Source of the DNA: Actibacterium lipolyticum
Lineage (GTDB): Bacteria; Pseudomonadota; Alphaproteobacteria; Rhodobacterales; Rhodobacteraceae
DNA length: 64,000 nt
Assembly: GCF_900184935.1 (NCBI RefSeq)
Contig: NZ_FXYE01000005.1
Span: 1-64,000, forward strand
Direction: 5' to 3'
The position numbers and the translations under genes are program-made. The number at the start of each line of letters is the position of its first letter. The first letter of the stretch is position 1. The notes beneath the pieces were generated by a model. That model did no database searches. It was not told the origin of the DNA and saw only the letters and a program-made list of their open reading frames with translations. Positions 16,086-24,576 of the stretch are shown here, in pieces.

Positions 16086-17469
16086 GTGATGCGGCCTCTT
16101 GTCCTGCGATGCGTCCGAAAACGGTTCCGATGGTCATGCCGAACCCGGCAAGATAACCTTGCCCAAGGATCGAACCTGCCATGATCTCTCCGGCGGCCCA
16201 GACGTTGTCTAGGGGGCCATCGGGGGTTTGCACACGGGCCCCTGCATCAACCTTTAGCCCCAGATAGGTGAAGGTCACGCCGGGGCGCAGCGAATAGCCA
16301 TAGAAGGGCGGGGTATCGATGGGGCGAGCCCAGTTGGTTTTGGGCGGTTCGATCCCCTCGGTGGCCACGCCGTCCAGTTCGGTGGGGTGAAAATCGCCAT
16401 CACGGCAGGCGGCGTTGAACTGATCCACGGTTTCGCGCAAAGCGTCACCGTTCAGGCCCATCTTTTCGCCCAGCTCTTCGATCGTGTCAGCCTGTTCGGG
16501 CGGAAAGACCGAGGGCATGAACAGTTTCAGGCTTTTGGCATCGATGATGGAATAGGCCACCTGATCGGGCTGCGCGGCGACAAGCCGGCCCCAGATGGCG
16601 TAACGTTTGGGCCAAACGTCCTCTCCTTCGTCATAGAAACGTTGGGCATCGCGGTTCACGACGACGGAAAACGGGACGCAATCCAGCCGGGTTACGATGC
16701 CGCCGTCAAACTTGGGTGCGCGCCCGTCGATGGCAACGGCGTGGCATTGGGTTGGGTCACCCACACTTTGCGCGCCCTGATCCAGCATATCGGCCAGAAC
16801 GACGCCGCGGTTATAGGGCGTGCCTCGAATAAGGAAGTTGCGCGCCGCAGGGCCCCACGCGCGGGCCAGCCAATCGACATCGCCCTGAAATCCGCCCGAG
16901 GCCAAAATGACCGTCCGGGCCGAAATCCGGTGGCTTTGGCCCGTAATAGTGACGTCCAGCCCGGTGCACTGGTGCCCCTCAATCGCGATGTGGGTGACAT
17001 GCGCCTCATAGATCACCTGAACCCCCAGATCGGCGGCGGTGTTGTAATAGGCATTCACCAACGCCTTGCCCCCACCAAGGAAGAACGCGTTGGTGCGGCT
17101 AAGCGACAGCGTGCCGGAAAGCGAGGGCTGAAACCGCACGCCGTGCTGTTCCATCCATGGCAAGCAGGATTCCGAATGCCGGATGGCCATCCGCGCCAGC
17201 CCTTCGTCGGTCTTACCGGCGGTGACGCGCATCAGGTCATCAAAGTATTCGTCTTCGCCATATGTGTCGGTCAGCACGGACAGGGGCCCGGAATGCATGC
17301 AGCGAAAGTTGCGTGTGTGGCGCGAGTTGCCCCCACGATAGGGTTTGGGCGCGCATTCCAGCATCAGAACGCTTCGTCCTGCCTCTGCGGCCTCTATGGC
17401 GGCGCACAGCGCGGCGTTGCCACCGCCGACGATCACCACATCCCAAGTTTGTTCCAGCAAGTCATCCAT
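16075..17469 (-). CDS. tcuA: FAD-dependent tricarballylate dehydrogenase-type protein
   Basis: A 464-residue flavoprotein of the fumarate reductase/succinate dehydrogenase family. The FAD-binding start is VVIVGGGNAALCAAIEAAEAG (about 12-32), followed by the family box RGGNSRHTRNFR, and the C-terminus has VWAAGEIMAG and GQGYLAGFGMTIGTVFGRIAG, all typical of TcuA. In Salmonella TcuA oxidises tricarballylate to cis-aconitate; the CobZ homologue oxidises a cobalamin intermediate. No cobalamin genes are visible here, so a dicarboxylate/tricarboxylate substrate is more likely (inference). Confidence 0.9.
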   Translation of the reverse strand: MDDLLEQTWDVVIVGGGNAALCAAIEAAEAGRSVLMLECAPKPYRGGNSRHTRNFRCMHSGPLSVLTDTYGEDEYFDDLMRVTAGKTDEGLARMAIRHSESCLPWMEQHGVRFQPSLSGTLSLSRTNAFFLGGGKALVNAYYNTAADLGVQVIYEAHVTHIAIEGHQCTGLDVTITGQSHRISARTVILASGGFQGDVDWLARAWGPAARNFLIRGTPYNRGVVLADMLDQGAQSVGDPTQCHAVAIDGRAPKFDGGIVTRLDCVPFSVVVNRDAQRFYDEGEDVWPKRYAIWGRLVAAQPDQVAYSIIDAKSLKLFMPSVFPPEQADTIEELGEKMGLNGDALRETVDQFNAACRDGDFHPTELDGVATEGIEPPKTNWARPIDTPPFYGYSLRPGVTFTYLGLKVDAGARVQTPDGPLDNVWAAGEIMAGSILGQGYLAGFGMTIGTVFGRIAGQEAASHAQ

Positions 17470-17488
17470 AGGCTATCCCCTTCACCCC

Positions 17489-17520
17489 ATTGCATACGCG
17501 TGTATCCACGTGGATGCAAT
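17489..17520. promoter_or_regulatory. Overlapping palindromic operator upstream of tcuA
   Basis: An 18-bp near-perfect palindrome, TGTATCCACGTGGATGCA (17501-17518, 16 of 18 positions symmetric), overlaps a second related one, TGCATACGCGTGTAT (17491-17505). The whole block is framed by ATTGCAT and ATGCAAT. It lies 20-51 bp upstream of the tcuA start and looks like a repressor operator of the GntR or LacI kind; no cognate regulator is adjacent. Confidence 0.6.
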
Positions 17521-17630
17521 ATCTGTGCGGAATGCCATTAGGTTGCGCCGGTTCGTGGCGGGCGCTGGGAAGGTAAGGGGGCGGCCAGCATCCTTGCTTC
17601 CGATAATGAAAGATTATCGGACGTATTGGT

Positions 17631-17825
17631 GTGATGAAATTTGCGGCGGTTATTGGCTATTTTTCGATGAAAAGCGCCGCGATGGGATGTGCTGCTGGCA
17701 GGACTTATGCCCGGCACAGCCGTATCGACGACGACGATACATTAGCCCGGACGCCGTTCTGGGTCACCTCCGCGCGCGTTGAAACCCCTGAAGATGTTGC
17801 GTTTTTGTCGGGCGCGGCGCTGAAC
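17631..17825 (+). pseudogene. Possible DUF1403 N-terminal remnant
   Basis: An open frame whose last third, FWVTSARVETPEDVAFLSGAAL (residues 43-64), matches the conserved N-terminal box of DUF1403 proteins as I remember it. The match stops at about 17825 and the frame continues into unrelated sequence antisense to maiA. A C-terminal piece of the same family is at the right window edge (63383-64000, minus strand). It is probably a scar of a rearranged copy. The 320 bp between tcuA and maiA hold nothing else that I recognise. Confidence 0.4.
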
Positions 17826-17841
17826 CGCCAACCAAGACCGT

Positions 17842-18468
17842 CTAAGGGCGGGTGCGCAGGGTGGCGTCAGGGTGGGCGGCTGCGAATGCTGGAAGCGTTG
17901 CCAAATGGTTTTCGATCCTAAGGGCCTTGGGCATGTCGCTTAGGTCGATGTTCCAGCGGCGTGCGTTGTAAAGTTGGGGGACAAGGCAGATGTCGGCCAG
18001 GGACAAACCGGATTGGTGGCTGAATTCGCCCTCGGCCAGCATCGCCTCGTGCGCGCGAAGGCCAGAGGTGATGAAGGTCTGCATCCAGCTTTGCATCGTG
18101 ATGCCTCCGCCCGAATTTTCGACGGCGTGTTTTGCGACGCGCAGGTTGCAGACCGGGTGAATGTCCATCGCGATAGAATGCGCCAGCGCGCGAACCTTGG
18201 CGCGTTCGCCCAAGTCATCGGGAAGCAGGCCAAGGGCGCGGCTGTCGTTCAGGTATTCCACGATGGCAAGGGATTGGGTGAACCGCTGATTGTCGATTTC
18301 AAGGACCGGAACAAGGCCCTGCGGATTGCGGGCAAGGTGGGCGTCTGTAATGTGGTCCCCTTCGATAAGGTCGACAGACACGGTTTCCCATTCAAGCCCG
18401 GCCAGCCCCAAAGCGATCCGAACCCGGTAGCTGGCCGTAGAGCGCCAGTAGTCAAAGAGGCGGATCAA
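17842..18468 (-). CDS. maiA: Maleylacetoacetate isomerase, zeta-class GST
   Basis: A 208-residue glutathione S-transferase of the zeta class that isomerises maleylacetoacetate to fumarylacetoacetate in homogentisate breakdown. The signature STASYRVRIALGLAGL is at residues 10-25, and QSLAIVEYLND is the glutathione-binding thioredoxin-fold box. The start is a TTG embedded in the stop codon region of the MarR gene (4-bp overlap) with GGAGGG 7 bp before it, so translation is coupled to the regulator. hmgA and fahA are the divergent neighbours. Confidence 0.93.
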   Translation of the reverse strand: MIRLFDYWRSTASYRVRIALGLAGLEWETVSVDLIEGDHITDAHLARNPQGLVPVLEIDNQRFTQSLAIVEYLNDSRALGLLPDDLGERAKVRALAHSIAMDIHPVCNLRVAKHAVENSGGGITMQSWMQTFITSGLRAHEAMLAEGEFSHQSGLSLADICLVPQLYNARRWNIDLSDMPKALRIENHLATLPAFAAAHPDATLRTRP

Positions 18469-18905
18469 AGATCACCCTCCATCATAATTTCCAGCGCGCT
18501 GTCGAGCGCGTCATTGTAAGGCGCAAGCAGCGCATCAAGCCGTGCCTGAAAATCCCGCGCGACCGGCAGCAGCCTATCCATCAATTCCCGGCCTTTTTCA
18601 GTCAGCGTTAAGGAAATGAGGCGCCGATCCTGATCGTTGACCTGTTTGGAAAGGTATCCGGCGGCCTCCAGCCGAGAGGCGGCGCGGCTGGCCTTTGATT
18701 TTTCAAGGTGAACGCGCTGATGGATTTCACGGATCGAAACCGCGTCGGAATCCGCGACATGAACAAGGATGCGCCATTCCGCGACAGAAATTCCAAATTC
18801 GTCGCTGTAACGCTTTGCCATGCCTGCGCTCAGCCTCTCGGCGGCGACGGTCATTCGATAGGGCAAAAAACGCGCCAGTTCGAAGTCGGTCGTTTCCGTT
18901 ACCAT
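18465..18905 (-). CDS. MarR-family regulator of the homogentisate genes
   Basis: A 146-residue MarR protein. Start chosen at 18905 after AAGGAAAGG; a TTG frame 14 codons longer is less likely. The winged-helix core is SVAEWRILVHVADSDAVSIREIHQRVHLEKSKASRAASRLEAAGYLSKQVNDQDRRLISLTLTEKG, with the DRR wing tip intact. It is in one operon with maiA and divergent from hmgA, with palindromic sites between them, so it most likely represses hmgA and itself until an aromatic ligand binds. Confidence 0.92.
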   Translation of the reverse strand: MVTETTDFELARFLPYRMTVAAERLSAGMAKRYSDEFGISVAEWRILVHVADSDAVSIREIHQRVHLEKSKASRAASRLEAAGYLSKQVNDQDRRLISLTLTEKGRELMDRLLPVARDFQARLDALLAPYNDALDSALEIMMEGDL

Positions 18906-18969
18906 CAAAAAGCCTTTCCTTGCTGGGGTCAGATCGTGGGCAAGCAATGTTTTAGGTGTTCATTTCATC

Positions 18970-19004
18970 TGCAACGAATATCTTGACATCGTTGCAAGTG
19001 CAAC
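18970..19004. promoter_or_regulatory. hmgA promoter with MarR-type palindromes
   Basis: GTTGCAAGTGCAAC (18991-19004) has perfect 6-bp arms. A wider inverted pair, TGCAACG (18970-18976) and CGTTGCA (18990-18996), shares one arm with it. A consensus -35 box TTGACA sits between them at 18983-18988. A repressor on these repeats would block RNA polymerase at the hmgA promoter; the MarR protein encoded 65 bp away is the obvious candidate. Confidence 0.65.
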
Positions 19005-19057
19005 AAATAGTCGCGGCAAACGGAATCCGTCTTCACGATATGGCAAGGAGGAACATC

Positions 19058-20413
19058 ATGACGCGTCACGACCTGCCGAAAGGAATGATCAGCGCCACCA
19101 GCACCACGGGAACCCACGCGGGGTATATGCCCGGTTGGGCAAATGACTTCGAAACCGAAGCGTTGCCCGGCGCGCTGCCGCAGGGCATGAACTCTCCTCA
19201 GAAATGTGAATACGGGCTTTATGGCGAACAGCTTTCAGGAACGGCGTTCACGGCAAACCCACCCGAACGGACATGGACCTATCGCATCCGGCCCAGCGTC
19301 AAACATTCGGCGCGGTACGAACGTATTGACCTGCCGCTGTGGGTTTCGGCGCCGAATGTGCTGCCTGATGTCACCAGCTTGGGCCAGTACCGGTGGGATC
19401 CGGTGCCCCATACCGATGTGCCGCTGAATTGGCTGACAGGTATGCGCACGATGACCACGGCGGGGGATGTGCATACGCAGATCGGGATGGCCGCGCATGT
19501 GTATCTGGTCAACCAGTCCATGGAAGACGAATATTTCTTTTCAGCCGATAGCGAACTTTTGGTTGTTCCACAGGAGGGGCGCCTGCGCTTTGCGACCGAA
19601 CTTGGGATCATCGACGTTGAGCCTAAGGAAATCGCCATCATTCCACGCGGGCTGGTTTATCGGGTCGAGGTGCTGGAAGGCCCGTGCCGCGGGTTTGTCT
19701 GTGAAAACTATGGCCAAAAGTTCGAACTGCCCGGCCGTGGCCCGATTGGCGCGAACTGTCTTGCCAACCCGCGGGATTTCAAAGCCCCGGTTGCCGCCTT
19801 TGAAGACCGCGAAGTGCCTTCAACCGTGACCGTCAAATGGTGCGGTCAGTTTCACCAGACCAAGATCGGTCAAAGCCCGCTGGATGTGGTCGCATGGCAC
19901 GGCAATTACACGCCGTACAAATACGATCTGCGCACCTATTGCCCGGTTGGCGCGATCCTTTTTGATCACCCGGACCCGTCGATCTTTACCGTGCTAACCG
20001 CCCCGTCCGGCGTTCCGGGCACGGCCAACATCGACTTTGTTTTGTTCCGCGAACGTTGGCTGGTGGCCGAAGATACCTTCCGCCCGCCGTGGTATCACAA
20101 GAACATCATGTCCGAGCTGATGGGCAACATTTACGGCCAATACGACGCCAAGCCGCAGGGCTTTGTTCCGGGTGGGGTGTCGCTGCACAATATGATGCTG
20201 CCGCATGGTCCTGACCGCAATGCGTTCGAGGGCGCGTCGAATTCGAACCTTGGGCCAGAGAAGCTTGAAAACACCATGTCGTTCATGTTCGAGACCCGCT
20301 TTCCCCAGCAGCTTACGGAATTTGCCGGCAAAGAGGCCCCGCTTCAGGACAATTATATCGATTGCTGGGACAGCCTTGAGAAGAAGTTCGACGGTAAGCC
20401 GGGCAAGAAATAA
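19058..20413 (+). CDS. hmgA: Homogentisate 1,2-dioxygenase
   Basis: The ring-cleaving, Fe(II)-dependent enzyme that converts homogentisate to maleylacetoacetate; 451 residues, the normal size. Recognisable blocks include [43 protein letters not shown] at the N-terminus and [16 protein letters not shown] and [15 protein letters not shown] near the C-terminus, which supply the metal His and Glu ligands. The start at 19058 follows an AAGGAGG site. It is first in the operon hmgA-fahA-MBL-hydroxylase-DUF2783. Confidence 0.97.
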   Translation: MTRHDLPKGMISATSTTGTHAGYMPGWANDFETEALPGALPQGMNSPQKCEYGLYGEQLSGTAFTANPPERTWTYRIRPSVKHSARYERIDLPLWVSAPNVLPDVTSLGQYRWDPVPHTDVPLNWLTGMRTMTTAGDVHTQIGMAAHVYLVNQSMEDEYFFSADSELLVVPQEGRLRFATELGIIDVEPKEIAIIPRGLVYRVEVLEGPCRGFVCENYGQKFELPGRGPIGANCLANPRDFKAPVAAFEDREVPSTVTVKWCGQFHQTKIGQSPLDVVAWHGNYTPYKYDLRTYCPVGAILFDHPDPSIFTVLTAPSGVPGTANIDFVLFRERWLVAEDTFRPPWYHKNIMSELMGNIYGQYDAKPQGFVPGGVSLHNMMLPHGPDRNAFEGASNSNLGPEKLENTMSFMFETRFPQQLTEFAGKEAPLQDNYIDCWDSLEKKFDGKPGKK

Positions 20414-20420
20414 GCGCGAC

Positions 20421-20442
20421 GGTGCCGGCGGCGGTCGGCACC
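20421..20442 (+). other. Intercistronic hairpin after hmgA
   Basis: GGTGCCG / CGGCACC form a 7-bp stem with an 8-nt loop in the 89-bp gap between hmgA and fahA. There is no T-tract, so it more likely stabilises the hmgA message or attenuates it partly than ends transcription. Confidence 0.4.
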
Positions 20443-20502
20443 CTTGCCATATCTGGAACCACAAAGCAGCGCCAACCGCGAAGCGGCGCTTAAGGGGAAG
20501 CA

Positions 20503-21741
20503 ATGCCTTTAAAGACAAGCTGGGTCGACAGCGCCAATTCTGCTGATACCGATTTTCCGCTGAACAACCTGCCTTATGGGGTTTTTGACGATGGTCAGGG
20601 CGCGCGCATGGGTGTCGCCATTGGTGACTTCGTTCTGGATGTGGCCAAGGTTGATCACGGCCTTTCGCCCGACCTTTTCGCCGCGCCGGAATGGAATGCG
20701 GTGATGGCGGCTGGCCCCAAGGTGTGGGGTGCCTTGCGCGAACGTCTGACCCTGCTTTTGTCGGATCAGGCATACCGCGGCGCCGTCGAACCACATCTTG
20801 TTGCGCAGTCGGATGCGCGGCTGTTGATGCCGTTTCGCGTTAGCGAATACACAGATTTTTACGCGGGCAAGCACCACGCCGTGAACGTGGGAACGATGTT
20901 TCGGGGGGCGGAAAACGCACTGCCGCCGAACTGGCTTTCGATCCCGATTGGGTATAACGGGCGCGCGTCGTCGGTTGTTGTGTCTGGCACACCGGTGAAA
21001 CGCCCGTTGGGTCAGTTGAAAGCGCCCGACGCGGAACTGCCAGAATTTGGCCCCTCTAAACGGTTTGATTTAGAGCTGGAGTTCGGCGCGATCGTCGGGT
21101 CGCCCTCGGATGGGATGGTGTCTGTCGAACAGGCGGACGACATGATCTTTGGGTATGTCCTGCTGAACGACTGGTCGGCGCGCGATATTCAAGCGTGGGA
21201 GTATCAACCCCTTGGCCCGTTCCAAGCCAAGGCAACGGCCACCACGATTTCCCCATGGATCGTGACCAAGGCCGCGTTGGAACCTTTCCGCACCTCAACC
21301 CCCGAACGAGAGAGGCCCCTGTTGCCCTATCTGCAGGAACCCGGCCCGATGATTTACGACATCGCGCTAGAGGTGGCCCTAGCCCCCGAAGGCAAGGATG
21401 AAACCGTGATCGCGCAGTCGAATTACAGCCACATGTATTATTCGGCGGCGCAACAGCTGTGCCATCACACGACTTCGGGCTGTGCGATGCGGGTGGGCGA
21501 TCTTTTGGGATCGGGTACCATTTCGGGCCCCGAACCCGACAGCCGCGGTTCGTTGTTGGAACTAAGCTGGGGCGGCAAAGAGCCTTTGACGTTGGGCACG
21601 GGCGAAACGCGCAGCTTCCTTGAAGATGGCGACACACTGACACTGCGCGGCCACGCGACGGGTGATGGCTATCGCATCGGGTTTGGCGACTGCACGGGCA
21701 CGATTCTGCCGGCAGGTCCGATCCCGGACTGGGCAAAGTAA
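20503..21741 (+). CDS. fahA: Fumarylacetoacetase
   Basis: Hydrolyses fumarylacetoacetate to fumarate and acetoacetate, the last step of the homogentisate route; 412 residues. Conserved blocks: DFYAGKHHAVNVGTMFRG (N-terminal/active-site junction with catalytic His), LELEFGAIVG (metal-binding Glu residues), FGYVLLNDWSARDIQAWEYQPLGPF, and SGTISGPEPDSRGSLLELSWGG. Start at 20503 after AAGGGGAAG. Lies between hmgA and the metallo-beta-lactamase-fold gene. Confidence 0.96.
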   Translation: MPLKTSWVDSANSADTDFPLNNLPYGVFDDGQGARMGVAIGDFVLDVAKVDHGLSPDLFAAPEWNAVMAAGPKVWGALRERLTLLLSDQAYRGAVEPHLVAQSDARLLMPFRVSEYTDFYAGKHHAVNVGTMFRGAENALPPNWLSIPIGYNGRASSVVVSGTPVKRPLGQLKAPDAELPEFGPSKRFDLELEFGAIVGSPSDGMVSVEQADDMIFGYVLLNDWSARDIQAWEYQPLGPFQAKATATTISPWIVTKAALEPFRTSTPERERPLLPYLQEPGPMIYDIALEVALAPEGKDETVIAQSNYSHMYYSAAQQLCHHTTSGCAMRVGDLLGSGTISGPEPDSRGSLLELSWGGKEPLTLGTGETRSFLEDGDTLTLRGHATGDGYRIGFGDCTGTILPAGPIPDWAK

Positions 21742-21756
21742 GCAGGAGAGTTACGC

Positions 21757-22707
21757 ATGGCGAAAGCATTCGCATCCGCAGGCGACATGGAAGAAAAGAA
21801 AGTAAGCTTCACCCAAGTCGGAGAGGGGCTTTATGCCTTCACCGCCGAAGGTGACCCCAACACCGGCGTGATCATCGGCGATGACAGCGTCATGATCGTC
21901 GAAGCGCAGGCAACCCCTCGTCTGGCCCGCAAGGTGATAGACTGTGTGCGATCTGTCACCGACAAGCCCATCAGCCACGTCGTTCTGACCCATTATCATG
22001 CGGTGCGCGTTCTTGGGGCCAGCGCCTATGGCGCGCGCGAAATCATCATGTCAGACACGGCCGCAGCCATGGTCGAAGAGCGCGGCCAAGAGGATTGGGA
22101 TAGCGAATTTGATCGTTTCCCGCGTCTGTTTCAGGGGCACGAAGAAATCCCCGGCCTGACCCGCCCGACCACCACGTTCAGCGAAAGCATGACGGTTTAT
22201 CTGGGCAAGCGGCGCGTAGACATCATGAAACTGGGCCGCGCTCACACGGCGGGCGATGCCGTGATCTGGGTGCCGGACCAAGAGGTGATGTTCACCGGTG
22301 ACATCGTCGAATACCATTCGGCCTGTTACTGCGGCGACGGTCATTTCGGCGATTGGGAAGACACGCTGATGAACATCGCGGCCTATGCGCCCAAGGCCAT
22401 CGCGCCGGGCCGAGGCGACGCGCTGATTGGCGAAGACATGGTGGAAAAGGCCATTGCCGCAACGGCTGATTTTGTCAGCTCTACCTACAAACCGGTGGCC
22501 AAGGTGGTCGCGCGCGGGGGCACCCTGAAAGAAGCATGGGACGCGGTGCGCGCTGAATGCGACCCCAAGTTCAAAGATTATGCCATCTATGAACACTGTC
22601 TGCCGTTCAACGTCGCCCGTGCCTATGACGAAGCCCGCGGCATCGATACGCCGCGCATCTGGACCGCAGATCGGGACAAGGACATGTGGAACCAGCTGCA
22701 AGCCTGA
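21757..22707 (+). CDS. Metallo-beta-lactamase-fold protein with altered metal motif
   Basis: A 316-residue MBL-fold protein. The fold is clear (GVIIGDDSVMIVEAQATPRLA, HVVLTHYHAVRVLGA, GRAHTAGDAVIWVPDQEVMFTGDIVEY). The canonical HxHxDH motif is HYHAVR here, so the Asp and second-metal His are lost, while the later His (AHTAGD) and Asp (FTGD) are kept. It may bind a single metal or be a non-hydrolytic homologue. It lies 15 bp after fahA and 24 bp before the hydroxylase, so it has some role in the aromatic pathway. The substrate cannot be inferred. Confidence 0.85.
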   Translation: MAKAFASAGDMEEKKVSFTQVGEGLYAFTAEGDPNTGVIIGDDSVMIVEAQATPRLARKVIDCVRSVTDKPISHVVLTHYHAVRVLGASAYGAREIIMSDTAAAMVEERGQEDWDSEFDRFPRLFQGHEEIPGLTRPTTTFSESMTVYLGKRRVDIMKLGRAHTAGDAVIWVPDQEVMFTGDIVEYHSACYCGDGHFGDWEDTLMNIAAYAPKAIAPGRGDALIGEDMVEKAIAATADFVSSTYKPVAKVVARGGTLKEAWDAVRAECDPKFKDYAIYEHCLPFNVARAYDEARGIDTPRIWTADRDKDMWNQLQA

Positions 22708-22731
22708 CGCGCGACAGGGAGGAGACCTTAG

Positions 22732-24357
22732 ATGTTACAAGATCGCTATTTGCTGGCGTTCAAGCTGTACCCATACGAACGCAACGCTGATCAAGACAGT
22801 GCAACACCGGCCCGCCACCCGGTTGTGGTGATGGGTGGCGGGCCAATTGGTGTCGCCACCGCGCTGGACCTTGGGTTGCAGGGCATCCCCGTCATCGTTC
22901 TGGACGATCACGAAGGGATCGGCGTGGGCAGTCGGGCGATCTGTTTTGCCAAGCGGACCCTTGAAATTGCCGACCGGTACGGATGCGGCAAGCCCATGCA
23001 TGACAAGGGCGTCGTGTGGAACCTGGGCAAGGTGTTTCACGATGACCGCAAGGTGTTTGAATTCAACCTGCTGCCCGAAGAAGGCCACCAATACCCCGCC
23101 TTTATCAACCTGCAGCAGCCCCATTTCGAAAAGTTCATCGTTGACCGCGTCCGCGAGGCGCAGGCCGCCGGTGCGCCGATTGAACTGCGCGGCAAGAACC
23201 GGGTTGAGGGGGTCGAGGTTAAAGACGATCACGTGCTGCTGAACATCGTGACGCCCGAAGGGCCTTATACGATCACGGCGGATTGGCTGATCGGATGTGA
23301 TGGCGCCTCTAGCCCGCTGCGCGGCATGCTGGATCTGGATTTTTCGGGCCGTGTTTTTCAGGACAGTTTCCTGATTGCCGACATCAAAATGCTGAACGAC
23401 AGCTTTCCGACGGAACGCTGGTTCTGGTTCGAACCCTATTTCAAATCCGGTGCCTCGACGTTGTTACACAAACAGCCCGACGGTGTTTGGCGGGTCGATT
23501 TCCAGATCGGTTGGGATGTGGACCGCAAAGAGGAAATGAAAGAAGAAAACATCCGCCGCCGTCTGGATGCCATGCTTGGCCCCGATGTCGAGTACGAGAT
23601 GGTCTGGTCGTCAATCTACACCTTCCAATGCAAGCGGATGGAACGGTTTCGCCATGGCCGGGTGATCTTTGCGGGCGACGCGGCGCATCAGGTCAGCCCG
23701 TTTGGCGCGCGCGGTGCGAATTCTGGGATGCAGGATGTTGACAACCTTGGCTGGAAACTGGGGATGGTCATCAAAGGGCAGGCGCCACAGGCGTTGCTGG
23801 ATTCATACGATGAAGAACGGGTCTATGGTGCGGATGAAAACATCCTCAACTCGACGCGTTCGACCGATTTCATCACGCCCAAAACAAAGATCAGCCATGT
23901 GTTTCGCAACGCCGTGCTGGATCTGGCCGAACGCAACCCATTTGCGCGGCCGCTGGTAAACTCGGGGCGGCTTTCGGTGCCTTGTACCTATGACGGGTTG
24001 TCATTGAACGGCCCTGATGACCTAACCGGTGGGCCTGCGCGAACCCGGCCCGGAAGTGTCTGCCCGGATGCCTTACTGGCCGACGGTTTCCTGCTGCCGC
24101 ATCTGGGCAATGATTTCGTTATTCTAACGATTAACGCCGACGCCCCGCCTGAGGTTATGGAAGACGGCGTAACCGCAAGGCATGTTGCGGTTTCGACGGA
24201 TGATGATCCAAGCGGGGCCCTTGCGGCGCGTTACCTTGGGGATGCCGCTTGCGCCGTCTACCTAATCCGGCCCGATCAGCATGTCGCCGCACGTTGGGAC
24301 AGCTATGACGAAACCGCCATCCGCGCAGCCATGCGCACGGCCTGCGCAAAGGATTGA
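22732..24357 (+). CDS. FAD-dependent aromatic hydroxylase, MhpA/PheA type
   Basis: A 541-residue group A flavoprotein monooxygenase. The dinucleotide motif GGGPIGVATALDLGLQG is at about residues 36-52, the DG motif is WLIGCDGASSPLR, and the GD motif is GRVIFAGDAAHQVSPFGARGANSGMQD. The C-terminal thioredoxin-like domain is present. Relatives hydroxylate phenolic acids using NAD(P)H and O2. Being in the homogentisate operon, it could form homogentisate from a hydroxyphenylacetate or a related precursor (inference). A GGGAGGAG site precedes the ATG. The DUF2783 gene follows by 4 bp. Confidence 0.9.
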   Translation: MLQDRYLLAFKLYPYERNADQDSATPARHPVVVMGGGPIGVATALDLGLQGIPVIVLDDHEGIGVGSRAICFAKRTLEIADRYGCGKPMHDKGVVWNLGKVFHDDRKVFEFNLLPEEGHQYPAFINLQQPHFEKFIVDRVREAQAAGAPIELRGKNRVEGVEVKDDHVLLNIVTPEGPYTITADWLIGCDGASSPLRGMLDLDFSGRVFQDSFLIADIKMLNDSFPTERWFWFEPYFKSGASTLLHKQPDGVWRVDFQIGWDVDRKEEMKEENIRRRLDAMLGPDVEYEMVWSSIYTFQCKRMERFRHGRVIFAGDAAHQVSPFGARGANSGMQDVDNLGWKLGMVIKGQAPQALLDSYDEERVYGADENILNSTRSTDFITPKTKISHVFRNAVLDLAERNPFARPLVNSGRLSVPCTYDGLSLNGPDDLTGGPARTRPGSVCPDALLADGFLLPHLGNDFVILTINADAPPEVMEDGVTARHVAVSTDDDPSGALAARYLGDAACAVYLIRPDQHVAARWDSYDETAIRAAMRTACAKD

Positions 24358-24361
24358 TGCC

Positions 24362-24571
24362 ATGGCAAAGCTTATCGTAACGCCGAACTTGCCTGACCCA
24401 GACGGCTTTTACGCCGATCTGATCAAGGCCTATGACGGGATGGACGACGAAGCGGTCAGCGCGTTTAGCGCCCGTTTGATCCTGTTGCTGACCAACCATA
24501 TCGGCGACGCGGAAGTGATCGCCGAAGCGTTGGAAGAGGCGGCAAAGACCAACCTAAAGACAGAAGGATAG
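24362..24571 (+). CDS. DUF2783-family small protein
   Basis: A 69-residue acidic protein (MAKLIVTPNLPDPDGFYADLIKAYDGMDDEAVSAF.. with a helical C-terminus LTNHIGDAEVIAEALEEA). It resembles DUF2783 proteins, which often follow flavin hydroxylases of the type encoded just upstream; function not known. It starts 4 bp after the hydroxylase stop and ends 5 bp before the convergent iclR gene. Confidence 0.75.
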   Translation: MAKLIVTPNLPDPDGFYADLIKAYDGMDDEAVSAFSARLILLLTNHIGDAEVIAEALEEAAKTNLKTEG

Positions 24572-24576
24572 GGACG

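Noticed and set aside
18956-19057. N-terminal extension of HmgA
   Set aside because: It would translate the promoter/operator; the ATG at 19058 has an AAGGAGG site and gives the normal family length.
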